Source of the DNA: Mesorhizobium sp. INR15 | GTDB taxonomy: Bacteria; Pseudomonadota; Alphaproteobacteria; Rhizobiales; Rhizobiaceae | Reading direction: 5' to 3' | Length of the DNA stretch: 64,000 bases | Assembly (NCBI RefSeq): GCF_015500075.1 | Contig: NZ_CP045496.1 | Location: 6,458,001-6,522,000, forward strand | Shown: piece after piece, positions 18,062 to 27,811 of the stretch | Layout: every line of letters starts with the position of its first letter | Position numbering within the stretch: position 1 is the stretch's first letter | Program-made: the position numbers and the translations under genes | Notes under the pieces: generated by a model | Seen by the model: the letters and a program-made list of their open reading frames with translations, nothing else | Database searches by the model: none | What the model was told of the DNA's origin: nothing

Positions 18062-19081
18062 ATGGCCGGACATTTATGGGGCGTTCACATGGATCGTACG
18101 ATGGGCTCACAACCTATCGATGGCGGCTTCATTGCGATTGGCTGGGCTCAACTTGGAGACTTGTCGGCCATCAAATCGGACCGCGACACATTCAAGAACG
18201 TGGTGCGCCGCACGTTCCCGGAGGCGAAGCAAGGGAGCATACCTGTTCAGGCTGGTGTCCTCTTCAGGTTCCTCTATGAAATGAAGGAAGGAGATACTGT
18301 CGTCTATCCCTCAAAGGCAGACCGCATGGTGAACATTGGCGTCGTTTCTGGTCCCTACAGCTACGATCCGAACAAGAATGCGGAATACCCAAACCAGCGT
18401 CCGGTGACATGGCTCAAGCATTTGCCTCGTGAAGACTTCAGCCAAGCTGCGCTATATGAGATTGGATCTTTCATAACGCTCTTCAGCGTCAGGAAACACG
18501 CCGACGAGTTCGTGGCGGCGCTCGAAGGCCGTCCGATTTCTAAGCAGGCTTTACAGGCTGACGACGAAGGCGACGATGATAGCGTGACGCAAGCCGTCTC
18601 ATTCCAGGCGGAAGAGACCACGCAAGATTTTGTAATTCGACAGCTGAAGACGAGCATCGATGCATACCAGTTCGAGAGGTTTGTAGCGCACTTGCTTGAG
18701 TGCATGGGCTATCACGCACGGGTGACTGCGAAGTCCGGAGATGGGGGTGTGGACGTTATCGCCCACAAAGACGAGCTTGGATTTGAACCGCCGATCATCA
18801 AAGTTCAGTGCAAGCAAGTGACCAATGCGATTGGGCGCCCAGAGGTTGCACAATTGATCGGCCATGTGGAGCATGGGGAACATGCGCTGTTCGTTACCCT
18901 CGGTCCTTATACCCGAGATGCAAAGGAGTACGAACGGTCAAAAGCGAACCTCCGTCTAATCGACGGGCCGCAACTCGTTGAATTGATCTACGATCATTAT
19001 AGTGAATTTGAACCGCGCTACCAATCACTGCTACCGCTTAAGCGGATTTACGTGCCATCACTACATGATGCCGGTCTGTGA
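18062..19081 (+). CDS. Restriction endonuclease with N-terminal recognition-like domain and Mrr-type catalytic domain
   Basis: A 339-residue protein. The C-terminal 150 residues form an Mrr-like nuclease: FERFVAHLLECMGYHARV, then SGDGGVDVIAHK and KVQCKQV, the Asp and Gln-x-Lys of the catalytic site. The N-terminal 130 residues (MAGHLWGVHMDRTMG to VVSGPYSYD) are a compact beta-rich segment that resembles PUA/EVE-like modified-base readers in pattern, which would make this a modification-dependent nuclease; that part is inference. The ATG at 18062 follows GGGGGA; the frame is open upstream to 17873 but without similarity. A small membrane-protein gene follows 61 bp downstream. Confidence 0.78.
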   Translation: MAGHLWGVHMDRTMGSQPIDGGFIAIGWAQLGDLSAIKSDRDTFKNVVRRTFPEAKQGSIPVQAGVLFRFLYEMKEGDTVVYPSKADRMVNIGVVSGPYSYDPNKNAEYPNQRPVTWLKHLPREDFSQAALYEIGSFITLFSVRKHADEFVAALEGRPISKQALQADDEGDDDSVTQAVSFQAEETTQDFVIRQLKTSIDAYQFERFVAHLLECMGYHARVTAKSGDGGVDVIAHKDELGFEPPIIKVQCKQVTNAIGRPEVAQLIGHVEHGEHALFVTLGPYTRDAKEYERSKANLRLIDGPQLVELIYDHYSEFEPRYQSLLPLKRIYVPSLHDAGL

Positions 19082-19142
19082 GAGGATGCCCTATACCATT
19101 GGGAGGGGCCGTGGCGCATCGACAGACTGGAGCGGAGAACGC

Positions 19143-19637
19143 ATGAACGAGAAACCAGACCGGGAGCGACAGCTTGTCGTCCAAATCGTGAAGGCGGCAA
19201 CTCCCGAGCAAACCGACGCGCTCCGTACGTGGGCGTTAAAGCTCCTTGAAATCCGCCAGTCTGACCTGCCGGCACGAACGAAGGCCAAACAGGCCGTCGG
19301 CGCAACCATGCATGGCAAAGTCGTTGGACCGATACTCAAGACTGCGCTCGGGCGAGCGAAGAGTTTTGGGTGGGATAACAGAACTATAGCCCAGCGCCTC
19401 GGGATCGGTGGGGCGGCTGTCGGGTTAGCAGTGTTCGGCGGTCAGAGTGCGGGGATTGCTGCACTCGGGATGGGCGTCGGGGTGCCACTCTGGGCGGTTC
19501 TGGGAGCCGGCTCGATGTTCGCGACGTATCTGTATGAAGAGCTTACCGAGGTGCCGCCGACCGCCAAGAGCGGGGCGACCTATAGGGTCATAGACGCCGA
19601 GAAAGAGGACGGGTCTCCGCCCTCCGCCAGGAAGTAG
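19143..19637 (+). CDS. Hypothetical protein with glycine-rich hydrophobic segment
   Basis: A 164-residue protein of unknown family. The first 90 residues are charged and helical (MNEKPDRERQLVVQIV). A long Gly/Ala-rich hydrophobic stretch follows (about residues 90-140, VGLAVFGGQSAGIAALG and VPLWAVLGAGSMFATYLYEEL), enough for one or two membrane spans, then a short polar tail. The ATG at 19143 has a GGAG site; upstream in-frame ATGs lie inside the preceding nuclease gene. Its place right after the Mrr-type nuclease suggests a membrane-linked partner, but there is no direct evidence. Confidence 0.5.
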   Translation: MNEKPDRERQLVVQIVKAATPEQTDALRTWALKLLEIRQSDLPARTKAKQAVGATMHGKVVGPILKTALGRAKSFGWDNRTIAQRLGIGGAAVGLAVFGGQSAGIAALGMGVGVPLWAVLGAGSMFATYLYEELTEVPPTAKSGATYRVIDAEKEDGSPPSARK

Positions 19638-20059
19638 GCAAGCTGTGGCCACGGGGTCACCTAACCTACGTGGAGAACACCAGCATCCCCAAATTCCATG
19701 GACATCCTTGGGTCTACTCGCCGAAAGATGGGCATTTTTTCCGAAACCTCAGCGTGGTCAATTGGCAGCTCCGCCCCCTTTTAAACCCCATGAGCACGGT
19801 GAGCACATGGGAGTACCGGAGCACAAGAGCAGCGGGAGCACGTAGGGCAAATTGTAACTCATTGATTTGCAATCATAATTCAAGACGGCTTGCGCCAGAT
19901 CGCTCAATTCGTTGGCTTGATAGTACATTATCCTCTGCACATTGGCTGCGGTGTAATCCACTCTGGGCAGGCTGAAAGCCGCTGTATCGCGCAGCCCATT
20001 CAATCGTCGCGCACTGCGGCCACCTATCATACACTGGTGGTCATGAAGGAGTTGGACCC
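19638..20059. other. Intergenic region in the island
   Basis: About 420 bp with no supported gene. It is AT-richer than average around 19850-19930 and contains short inverted words (GCAAAT/ATTTGC near 19846-19872). It ends in a strong AAGGAG site just before 20060 and presumably holds that gene's promoter. Confidence 0.4.
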
Positions 20060-20686
20060 ATGGCAAACGGACGACAATCGACAGTCAAGAAAATGAAAAT
20101 GGCGGAACGCGCGCAACATCAAATGGATGTGCACTTTCCAAACTATTTGGAAGCGTGGGTTTGGCGCCGAAAGACAAATGATGGCTACACTACCCTGCCA
20201 CGTACGCTTCCGATCGCAATGCAGGCGATCGATCAACAGTCTAAAGGTATCCCTGCCGGCCACACACTGTTCTGCTTGTGGGCACGCGCACCCGACCACC
20301 CAGTCATCACAATCGAGAACACCGGCACTTTCGCAGCAGAGGCGGGCTTCATGGGACCGCGCGCGGTTGATACTTGGCGCAAGCGAATGAAACGTTTGCG
20401 TGAGCTTTGTTTCATCGACACTAAGCCAGGCCCCTCCGGTGACTTCCATTACGTTTTGCTTCTGAACCCTAACGTCGCCGTGGAGCAAATGCGCGCCGCA
20501 AAACAGGTGCAGGACATTGTCTATTCGAGGTTCATTGACCGCCTGACTGAAATAGGTGGGTACGGAGAAATCGAGGTAATCCGAGCGTTTTGGCAACAGC
20601 AACAGTTGGTGGCAGCCGCAGCTGCGCAGGCAAAAGAAAGGAAAGGCAATGAAACCGCAGCAAACACCCATCAAGCCCCTGCCTGA
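20060..20686 (+). CDS. Hypothetical protein, possibly winged-helix
   Basis: A 208-residue protein of no recognised function. It starts MANGRQSTVKKMKMAERAQ behind an excellent AAGGAG site. The middle (AEAGFMGPRAVDTWRKRMKRLRELCFI followed by FHYVLLLNP) has the layout of a winged-helix DNA-binding domain as found in plasmid and phage replication or regulatory proteins. The C-terminus is Gln/Ala-rich. The next small gene starts inside its 3' end. A replication-associated or regulatory role in the island is a guess. Confidence 0.55.
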   Translation: MANGRQSTVKKMKMAERAQHQMDVHFPNYLEAWVWRRKTNDGYTTLPRTLPIAMQAIDQQSKGIPAGHTLFCLWARAPDHPVITIENTGTFAAEAGFMGPRAVDTWRKRMKRLRELCFIDTKPGPSGDFHYVLLLNPNVAVEQMRAAKQVQDIVYSRFIDRLTEIGGYGEIEVIRAFWQQQQLVAAAAAQAKERKGNETAANTHQAPA

Positions 20687-20876
20687 TAGAATGAGACGCT
20701 TTAATACTATGCGAGCGAATTTCTCATTCAACCCATCCGTAGTGACACCCATCGCCGTCGTCATGATGCTAATCATTGCTGCTGCATCAGGCTACCGACT
20801 GGAGATCGACGCGATCGGCCTTAGGTTCGAGCCGCAAGCTGTGCCCGGATCGCACGACACCCTGAGAGTACCTTGA
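20649..20876 (+). CDS. Small putative membrane protein
   Basis: A 75-residue frame with an ATG behind a strong AAAGGAAAGG site, overlapping the end of the preceding gene by 38 bases in another frame. Residues 32-48 (VTPIAVVMMLIIAAASGY) form one membrane span, flanked by a basic N-terminus. The overlap and ribosome binding site suggest translational coupling. Unknown function; short length keeps confidence low. Confidence 0.4.
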   Translation: MKPQQTPIKPLPDRMRRFNTMRANFSFNPSVVTPIAVVMMLIIAAASGYRLEIDAIGLRFEPQAVPGSHDTLRVP

Positions 20877-20937
20877 AGTTCTCAAAGGGTGCCCGGTCGG
20901 GTACGCCTGCAATTTGGTACCCCAGGGGGGGTGTTTG

Positions 20938-20982
20938 GGGTCCAACCTTGATCAGATGGGGGTCAAACTAATTTGGGTCAAA
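20938..20982. promoter_or_regulatory. Short direct repeats upstream of the restriction enzyme gene
   Basis: The 8-mer GGGTCAAA occurs at 20960-20967 and 20975-20982, with a variant GGGTCCAA at 20938-20945. The 15-bp and 22-bp spacings put the copies on similar helix faces or close to it, as for a repressor or activator site. The gene starts about 65 bp downstream. Confidence 0.35.
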
Positions 20983-21046
20983 ATATTTCCGTGTCGCCAT
21001 TCAAGCGGGGGTTTGTATTTGCGACCCGATTGAATAGGTTCCCGCC

Positions 21047-24000
21047 ATGGGGGAAACAACCGTTAACGACGAATTGCTGAACAGACTGATTGCGACTGGG
21101 GCGGCGTCCGGCGGGTCGGAGCTTGCAAACTATCAGCTCTTTGTCATTGGGCTGTGTGAGGCGCTGGGTCTTGATCGTCCGAACATGGCGTCCGAGCAGA
21201 ACCATTTGAACGACTACGTGTTCGAGCGTCGCGTTGACTTCAAGCACGCGGACGGCACGCGGACAGCCGGCCGGATCGACTGTTACCGGCGCGGCTCCTT
21301 CATCCTTGAAGCCAAGCAATCAGGCAAACGCGTGGCCGCGAAGTACGATGAAAGCCAGGTCTCGCTGCTCCCGGAAGACGCTTTCCAACGGAAACCTGGG
21401 CAGGCCAAACGAGGCACACGAGGCTGGGATCAAGTGCTGCTTGCAGCCCGCAGGCAGGCGGAAGACTACGCCCGTGCGCTCCCAGTCGAACATGGCTATC
21501 CGCCCTTCCTTCTGGTGGTCGATGTGGGGAATGTAATCGAGGTCTACGCGGACTTCTCTGGGCAGGGGAAGAACTACGCTCACTTCCCCGACCGGCAGAC
21601 CTACCGGATTGGTATGGAAGACCTCAGAGACGCCAAGGTTCAGACGCGGCTACGCACTATTTGGACCGATCCACAGTCTCTCGACCCGACGAAGATCTCG
21701 GCCGAGGTCACCCGCGACATCGCCGAACGGTTGGCGAAGATCGCCAAGCGGCTCGAAGGCAAGCACGACGCGAAGGACGTTGCCGAGTTCCTCATGCGCT
21801 GCCTGTTCACGATGTTTGCGGAAGACGTGAAGCTGCTCCCTGAGAAGGGGTTTCATACGTTGCTTGGCCAGATGAGAGACACTCCTCAACACTTCGTAGC
21901 GGCGCTTGAAGGTCTCTGGAGCGTAATGGATAGCGGAGGCTATGCGCCCCACCTGAACGCCACGCTTAAGAAGTTCAATGGTTCCCTCTTCAAGAAGCGG
22001 ATAGCGCTCCCGCTCGACAAGGACGACATCACCGAACTATGGATCGCGGCGGGCAAAGACTGGTCCGACGTCGAGCCAGCGATCTTCGGGACCTTGCTCG
22101 AACGGGCCTTGAACCCACGCGAGAGGTCGAAGCTGGGGGCGCACTACACGCCCCGCGCCTACGTCGAGCGGCTGGTCATTCCAACCATCATCGAGCCGTT
22201 GCGAGCCGATTGGGAGGCTGTGCAAGGACAGGTGAAGGAACTGCGGGACGCTGGAAACCATCCTGCAGCGCTGGCTGCGGTGAAGACATATCATCATATG
22301 CTCTGTACGACGCGCGTCCTCGACCCAGCCTGCGGAACTGGCAACTTCCTTTATGTCAGTCTGGAGCTAATGAAACGCCTTGAAGGCGAGGTTCTGGAGG
22401 CGTTGGACGACCTTGGCCAAGATCAGGCCCGCTTTACTATGGAAGGAGAAACCGTCAATCCTCGGCAGTTCTACGGGCTTGAGCTGAACCCCCGAGCCGT
22501 GCCCATCGCCGACCTTGTACTGTGGATCGGCTATCTGAAATGGCAGCTTAAGACTGCCGGTGTCGCGTGGATCACGGAGCCGATCTTACACGCCTACGGC
22601 ACCATCAAGCAGCAGGATGCCATCATTACCTACGACCGGCAGGAACTATTGCGCGACGCCAGGGGGCTCCCACTGTCGCGTTGGGATGGCGTCACGAAGA
22701 AGCTCCATCCGATCACGGGCGAGGAAATCCCCGATCCAGACGCGCAAGTGCCGCTGTACACCTATGTGAACCCGAAGCGCTCGGCTTGGCCAGAGGTCGA
22801 CTTCATCGTCGGGAACCCACCCTTTATCGGCGGAAAGGACATGCGCGCCGAGCTTGGCGACGGGTATGCGGAAGCCTGTTGGGCGGCACGCCCATACATG
22901 CCCGGCGGGGCCGATTTCGTTATGCACTTCTGGGATGAGGCGGCCACCCGGCTCTTACGCAGGCCGACGAAGGGCCAAGCAAACCCGCTGAGGCGCTTCG
23001 GTTTCATCACCACCAATTCTATCACGCAGACCTTCTCCCGGCGTGTCATAGAACGATATACCGCCGCGAAGGCCCCCCTGTCGCTCGTCTACGCGATCCC
23101 CAACCATCCTTGGATGAAGGCGTCCGACAAGGCGGCTGTGCGTATCGCAATGACCGTTGCAGAGACAGGCGAGAAAGAGGGCCTCTTGGGAACGGTAGTC
23201 TCTGAGGCCGGCCTCAACACCGATACGCCTCAAGTCGTCATCGAAGGCAGAGCCGGCAAGATACTTCCAAGCCTGACAGTGGGTGCAAATCTCGACGCTA
23301 CGACACCGCTGTTGGCCAATGACGGGGTTGCTATCAAGGGATTTGAACTCGGAACTCAGGCACTCCTCCTTGAGAACAACGTCGCCGCACAGCTGGTTCG
23401 TGCGGAGCCGGCAGCTGATCGATTTCTCTTCAGCTACATGAACGGAAACGACTTTAAAAACGGCCGCGCTTGGCGGCGAGTGATCGATACATATCCCGCG
23501 AGCTGGGGAGACTTGCAGGACCTCCCAATGCTTCAAAACTACCTTCTCGAGAATGTGAAGTCCTCGCGGAGCCCTGCCTCTGATACCTACGTTTTGGACA
23601 AGTGGTGGCAATTCCGAAGGACTGGAGAAGCGATAAGGGTCGCGACCTCTAACCTTTCCCGCTTCATCGCGACCACAAGAACCTCCAAGCACCGCTTCTT
23701 CGGCTTCCTACCGGCCGATTGCAGAGCTGAAAGCAAGACGGTCATCGTCGCAATGGAACACGGCGAAGCATTGGCCATCCTCTCGTCCCGGGTGCATGTT
23801 GAGTTCTCAATTCGCCGAGGCGGCCGGCAAGGGGTCGGAGATGATCCGGTGTATCAGCACACCGATACATTCAATCCTTTCCCATTTCCATTCGGCTTCG
23901 ACACAAACGTGACCACCAATGACCGCCCATTCGCTCGGAGAGAGCGACTTCGAGGTCTCGGCGAACGACTTGATGGGTTCCGCAAAGAGAGGCTTGCCAA

Positions 24001-24674
24001 GCATTCTCTCCTGACAATGACAAGCCTCTACAATGCCCTGGAGCGGCTTAGAGAATTGGAGAATGGTTGTCCTGTGGCACCTCTCACGGAGGCCGAACGC
24101 GATGTACATGATGCGGGCTTGATATCTGGACTGAAGGATATCCATGACGAAATCGACCGCACAGTTCTCGCAGCCTACGGTTGGGAAGACTTGACCCCAT
24201 CCCTGCTGGGTAGACCGGGTGCTACCGTCCCTTCTGTCCACAAATCTGAAGAAACAGCAACGGACGGAAGAGGAAATGTTGTCTCGCCTCGTCGACCTGA
24301 ATTTAAAGCGGGCAGAGGAAGAGAAGCGAGGCATCGTCCGGTGGCTGAGGCCCGACTTCCAAACCCCAAAGCTCGGAGGCAAGGCTCCCCGGCCACTGGA
24401 CGAACATGTTGGGACACTCGACGTGGTTCTTCCGGACACCACCGAGCGGCCACACTGGCCCGCCGATGGGCTGGAACAAATCAGGGTAGTGAGAGACATT
24501 CTCGCCAAGGCTCCTACGCCTGCGCCGCCTGAAGCCATAGCAGCAGCATTCGACGGCAGGTCGACAGCGAAGCGGAAGGACAGAGTGGGGCAGGTCTTAG
24601 AAACGCTCGTCGCCACTGGCATCGCCCGCACAGGTGAGCTTGACGGACAGCGCCGCTACTTCCTGCCGAGGTAA
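21047..24674 (+). pseudogene. MmeI-like type IIG/IIL restriction-methylation enzyme, frameshifted near its C-terminus
   Basis: A single-chain restriction and adenine methylation enzyme. The N-terminal nuclease part shows the PD-(D/E)xK core (GRIDCYRRGSFILEAKQS). A helical spacer follows, then the methyltransferase: RERSKLGAHYTPRAYVERL, SAM motif VLDPACGTGNFLYVSLEL and catalytic motif DFIVGNPPFIGG (N6-adenine type). The target-recognition part lies after residue about 750. The first frame runs to 24532, but after HKSEE (about 24250) it loses similarity, while the +1 frame supplies the expected C-terminus (TEEEMLSRLVDLNLKRAEEE, then WLRPDFQ) ending at 24674. One extra base in GAAGAAACAG would explain this. 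The truncated product may lose specificity or activity; a sequencing error is possible. Confidence 0.85.
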
Positions 24675-24677
24675 CCT

Positions 24678-25329
24678 TCAGCGTCTCTTCGCACGTTGGT
24701 TCGCTTCCGGTCTTTCGCGTAGCATCCTGATCGGTCGCGCGGTCAGTCGTTGGTTTGATGGACGGTACTCGGCCAGTTCCACCTCGAAATTCGGCAACTT
24801 GCTGATCTCTCGATCAAGTGCCCCCGGCGACCAGTCGCCATAGCCTTCTCGTGCGTCTTGCGGGCCGCTTCCCAACATGTGGTCTCGCGCCTGCTTGTCC
24901 ATGTCATGGTCACGCGAGAGTGTTGTGAACAGGTGTCGCCAAGCATGGCTCGGCTTCCCACCTGGCGCCTGGATACCAAGTTCTTTCGTGATCCATCTCC
25001 CAACCCGGTTACCCGCCTCTTTGGACCGCAGCTTGCCCGGTAGCGCGGCGAGGTCGGTGTCGGACGGATAGGGGGCGTAGAAGGCAGGGCCGTCGCCGAT
25101 GTCTCTGAACATGTCGAGAATGCCAAGTTGCACGAGGTGCGGATGAACGGCGGTAATCCACCCCTTTCCGCTCTTGGTTGAACCGTCCTCCGGAGTAATA
25201 AAGAGGAACGGGACCCCGTCTTGCTCTCGGAGGCTTGTGCCGCGCAACTGTGTGACCTCTGTGACCCTGAGGCCGGTGTAGGCGCAAATCCACGGCACCC
25301 AGAAGATGGCGCGGAGGTGGGGCGCTGAG
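24678..25329 (-). pseudogene. C-terminal half of the island tyrosine integrase
   Basis: Encodes about 214 residues of the catalytic domain of a phage-type integrase: TGLRVTEV holds the first Arg, HAWRHLF the His-x-x-Arg, and a Tyr follows in EGYGDWS. It lacks a start; its N-terminal half lies at 27812-28850 beyond an IS21-family element. Removing the element and one 8-bp target copy joins AISA to PHLRAIFWVPW in frame, giving an integrase of about 560 residues. The gene is therefore a clean insertion mutant, not a decayed relic. Confidence 0.9.
25322..25329. repeat. Target-site duplication, left copy
   Basis: GCGCTGAG, identical to 27812-27819 directly outside the other end of the insertion sequence. 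Confidence 0.88.
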
Positions 25330-25356
25330 TGTGTTTCGGCGTGGAATAAGGACCCC
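25330..25356. repeat. IS21-family left terminal repeat
   Basis: Begins TGTGTTTCGGCGTGGAATAA; aligns with the inverted right end over 27 positions with about ten mismatches, sharing TGT, TCGG, AAT and GGACCC. Confidence 0.75.
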
Positions 25357-25444
25357 GTTTCAGGGGTGATCGGCGTCCAAAAAGGACCCCTGTAACGCAG
25401 GGTTGTCACACTGCCTTCGGTTTCATCGGAGGCATTTGTTTTGG

Positions 25445-26944
25445 ATGTTGGTTGTGGAGACGATAGCGAAGATACGCCGGCTTTCGCTGGTCCAGGGGAA
25501 GTCGATCAAGGAGATCTGCCGCGAGTTGAGGATATCGCGGAAGGTTGTCCGGAAGGTGCTGCGGTCAGACGCGACGGAGTTCCGCTACGAGCGCGAACGG
25601 CAGCCGATGCCAAAGATCGGCCCTTGGCAGGATCAGCTCGACGGGCTTTTGGATGGCAACCACGGCAAGGCGGGGCGCGAGCGGCTGACTCTGATCCGGA
25701 TTTACGAGGAGCTTCGCGGGCTCGGCTATGAAGGCAGCTACGATGCGGTCCGTCGATACGCGAAGGGCTGGGCGAAGGAGCAAGGATCGGCAACGGCGGA
25801 AGCCTATGTGCCATTGTTCTTCGCGCCGGGCGAGGCCTACCAGTTCGACTGGAGCCACGAGATCGTCCTGATCAACGGCGTGACAGTGACCGTGAAGGTC
25901 GCCCATGTCCGGCTCTGCCACAGCCGCATGATGTTCGTCAGGGCCTATCCGCGCGAGACGCAGGAGATGGTGTTCGACGCGCACGACCGCGCTTTTGCCT
26001 TCTTCGGTGGCGCCTGCACGCGCGGCATCTACGACAACATGAAGACGGCGGTGGAGACGGTGTTCGTCGGCAAGGACCGGCAATACAATCGCCGCTTCCT
26101 GCAGATGTGCAGCCATTATCTGGTGCAGCCGGTCGCCTGCACGCCGGCGTCTGGCTGGGAGAAGGGTCAGGTCGAGAACCAGGTCGGGCTGGTGCGCGAG
26201 CGCTTCTTCACGCCGCGGCTGCGCTTCAAATCCTATGAGGAACTCAACGCCTGGCTGCTCGACAAATGCATCGCCTACACCAAGGCGCACCGTCACATCG
26301 AACAGCCGGAACGAACGATCTGGAACGTGTTCGAGGACGAGCGCGGCAAACTGGTCGAATATCGCGGCCCCTTCGACGGATTCCATACGGTGCCGGCCTC
26401 GGTGTCGAAGACCTGCACGGTGCGCTTCGACAACAACAAATACTCGGTGCTGTCGACCGCCGTTGGCCGGCCGGTCGAGATTCAGGCCTATGCCGATCGC
26501 ATCGTCATTCGCCAGGATGGCGTGGTTGTTGCCGAACATGTGCGCTCATTCGGGCGCGGCGACACGATCTACAACCCGTGGCATTACGTCCCCGTGCTCG
26601 CCCGCAAGCCCGGAGCGCTGCGCAACGGAGCGCCGTTCCAGGACTGGGTTCTGCCATCGGCAATGGAACGGGTCCGGCGCAGATTGAAGTCCGCGGACGA
26701 TGGCGACCGGCAGATGGTGGCGATCCTGGCTGCCGTTCTCAGTGACGGCCTCGACGCGGTCGAGGCGGCCTGCCAGGAGGCGCTCGACCAGAACGTCTGC
26801 TCATCAGCCGTCATCATCAACATCCTGGCACGGCAGCGCGATCCGGCGCCGGCAATCACCATTCTTACCCCGGACGCACTCCGCCTGGCGCATGAGCCGG
26901 TTGCCGACTGCGCCCGCTACGACCGCCTCAGGAGGGCAAGCTGA
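25445..26944 (+). CDS. istA: IS21-family transposase IstA
   Basis: A 499-residue transposase. The N-terminus has a helix-turn-helix (SIKEICRELRISRKVVRKVL) and the DDE integrase core follows, with the Asp in FDWSHEIV, the second Asp near GIYDNMKTAV and Glu in EKGQVENQVG. It cuts and joins the element ends. The ATG at 25445 follows GGAGG; translation upstream would enter the terminal repeat. It overlaps istB by the TGATG arrangement at 26942-26946. Confidence 0.93.
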   Translation: MLVVETIAKIRRLSLVQGKSIKEICRELRISRKVVRKVLRSDATEFRYERERQPMPKIGPWQDQLDGLLDGNHGKAGRERLTLIRIYEELRGLGYEGSYDAVRRYAKGWAKEQGSATAEAYVPLFFAPGEAYQFDWSHEIVLINGVTVTVKVAHVRLCHSRMMFVRAYPRETQEMVFDAHDRAFAFFGGACTRGIYDNMKTAVETVFVGKDRQYNRRFLQMCSHYLVQPVACTPASGWEKGQVENQVGLVRERFFTPRLRFKSYEELNAWLLDKCIAYTKAHRHIEQPERTIWNVFEDERGKLVEYRGPFDGFHTVPASVSKTCTVRFDNNKYSVLSTAVGRPVEIQAYADRIVIRQDGVVVAEHVRSFGRGDTIYNPWHYVPVLARKPGALRNGAPFQDWVLPSAMERVRRRLKSADDGDRQMVAILAAVLSDGLDAVEAACQEALDQNVCSSAVIINILARQRDPAPAITILTPDALRLAHEPVADCARYDRLRRAS

Positions 26945-27672
26945 TGGAACGCACGCAGGTTCTGGAACTGATGGGGACGCTGAAGCTCTATGGCATGCGC
27001 AGCGCCTATGACGAGGTCATGGCAACGGGTATCAAGCGCCAGCACGAGCCGCCGAGGATCGTCGGTGATCTGCTGTCGGCCGAGATCGCCGAGAAGCAGG
27101 CCCGCTCCATCAAATACCAGCTCACTGTCGCCAAGCTGCCGATCGCCAAGGACATCGAGGAGTTCGACTTCGACGGCACGCCGGTCAATGAGGTGCTGGT
27201 CCGCGACCTTGCCAACGGCACCTTCGTCGCCGACCAGCGCAACGCCGTGCTCATCGGCGGCACAGGAACCGGCAAGTCGCATCTGGCAATCGCCATTGCC
27301 CGCGCCGTGATCCGCAACGGCTCACGTGGCCGCTTCTTCAACGTCGTCGATCTCGTCAACCGGCTCGAGACTGAGCACCGCAGCGGCAAGCAGGGCCGCA
27401 TCGCCGACTACCTGACCCGGCTCGACTTCGTCGTGCTCGATGAACTCGGCTATCTGCCGTTCGCACAAGCCGGTGGGCAGTTGCTCTTCCATCTGATCAG
27501 CCGGCTCTACGAGCGCACCTCGATCATCGTCACCACCAACCTGGCATTCGGCGAATGGCCCGCCGTCTTCGGCGACCCAAAGATGACCACCGCGCTGCTC
27601 GACCGTCTCACCCATCACTGCGAGATCATCGAGACCGGAAACGAATCCTGGCGCTTCAAGAACCGCGCCTGA
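26944..27672 (+). CDS. istB: IS21-family helper ATPase IstB
   Basis: A 242-residue AAA+ ATPase related to DnaC. It has a Walker A motif (GGTGTGKSHLAIA), Walker B (FVVLDELGYLPF) and sensor region (IIVTTNLAFGEW). IstB assembles on DNA and directs IstA to targets. It is full-length for the family and coupled to istA by an overlapping stop/start. Confidence 0.94.
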   Translation: MERTQVLELMGTLKLYGMRSAYDEVMATGIKRQHEPPRIVGDLLSAEIAEKQARSIKYQLTVAKLPIAKDIEEFDFDGTPVNEVLVRDLANGTFVADQRNAVLIGGTGTGKSHLAIAIARAVIRNGSRGRFFNVVDLVNRLETEHRSGKQGRIADYLTRLDFVVLDELGYLPFAQAGGQLLFHLISRLYERTSIIVTTNLAFGEWPAVFGDPKMTTALLDRLTHHCEIIETGNESWRFKNRA

Positions 27673-27784
27673 TCACCCCATCACGCCGATCCGCACTCGC
27701 CGGGCTGCGCAACCCAGACCAGCTCCGCCCGGCGAGCGCTGACCATTGTGCCTCAAAAAGGGGGTCCCTTTTGCGAGCCGATCC

Positions 27785-27811
27785 AGGGTCCCAATTGCGG
27801 GCCGATTGACA
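27785..27811. repeat. IS21-family right terminal repeat
   Basis: On the minus strand begins TGTCAATCGGCCCGCAATTG, matching the left end; the ACA terminus at 27809-27811 abuts the right copy of the target duplication. Confidence 0.75.

Larger units (their letters stand above)
25330..27811 (+). mobile_element. IS21-family insertion sequence, complete
   Basis: A 2482-bp element with two overlapping genes (istA, istB), terminal inverted repeats starting TGT and ending ACA, and an exact 8-bp target duplication. Additional internal copies of AAGGACCCC/AAGGGACCCC near both ends are the multiple terminal transposase-binding sites typical of IS21. Both genes are intact, so it may still move. Confidence 0.93.

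Noticed and set aside
24235..24290. Programmed ribosomal frameshift in the type IIG/IIL gene
   Set aside because: No slippery heptamer, Shine-Dalgarno-like stimulator or stable downstream hairpin was seen; a one-base indel or sequence error is simpler.
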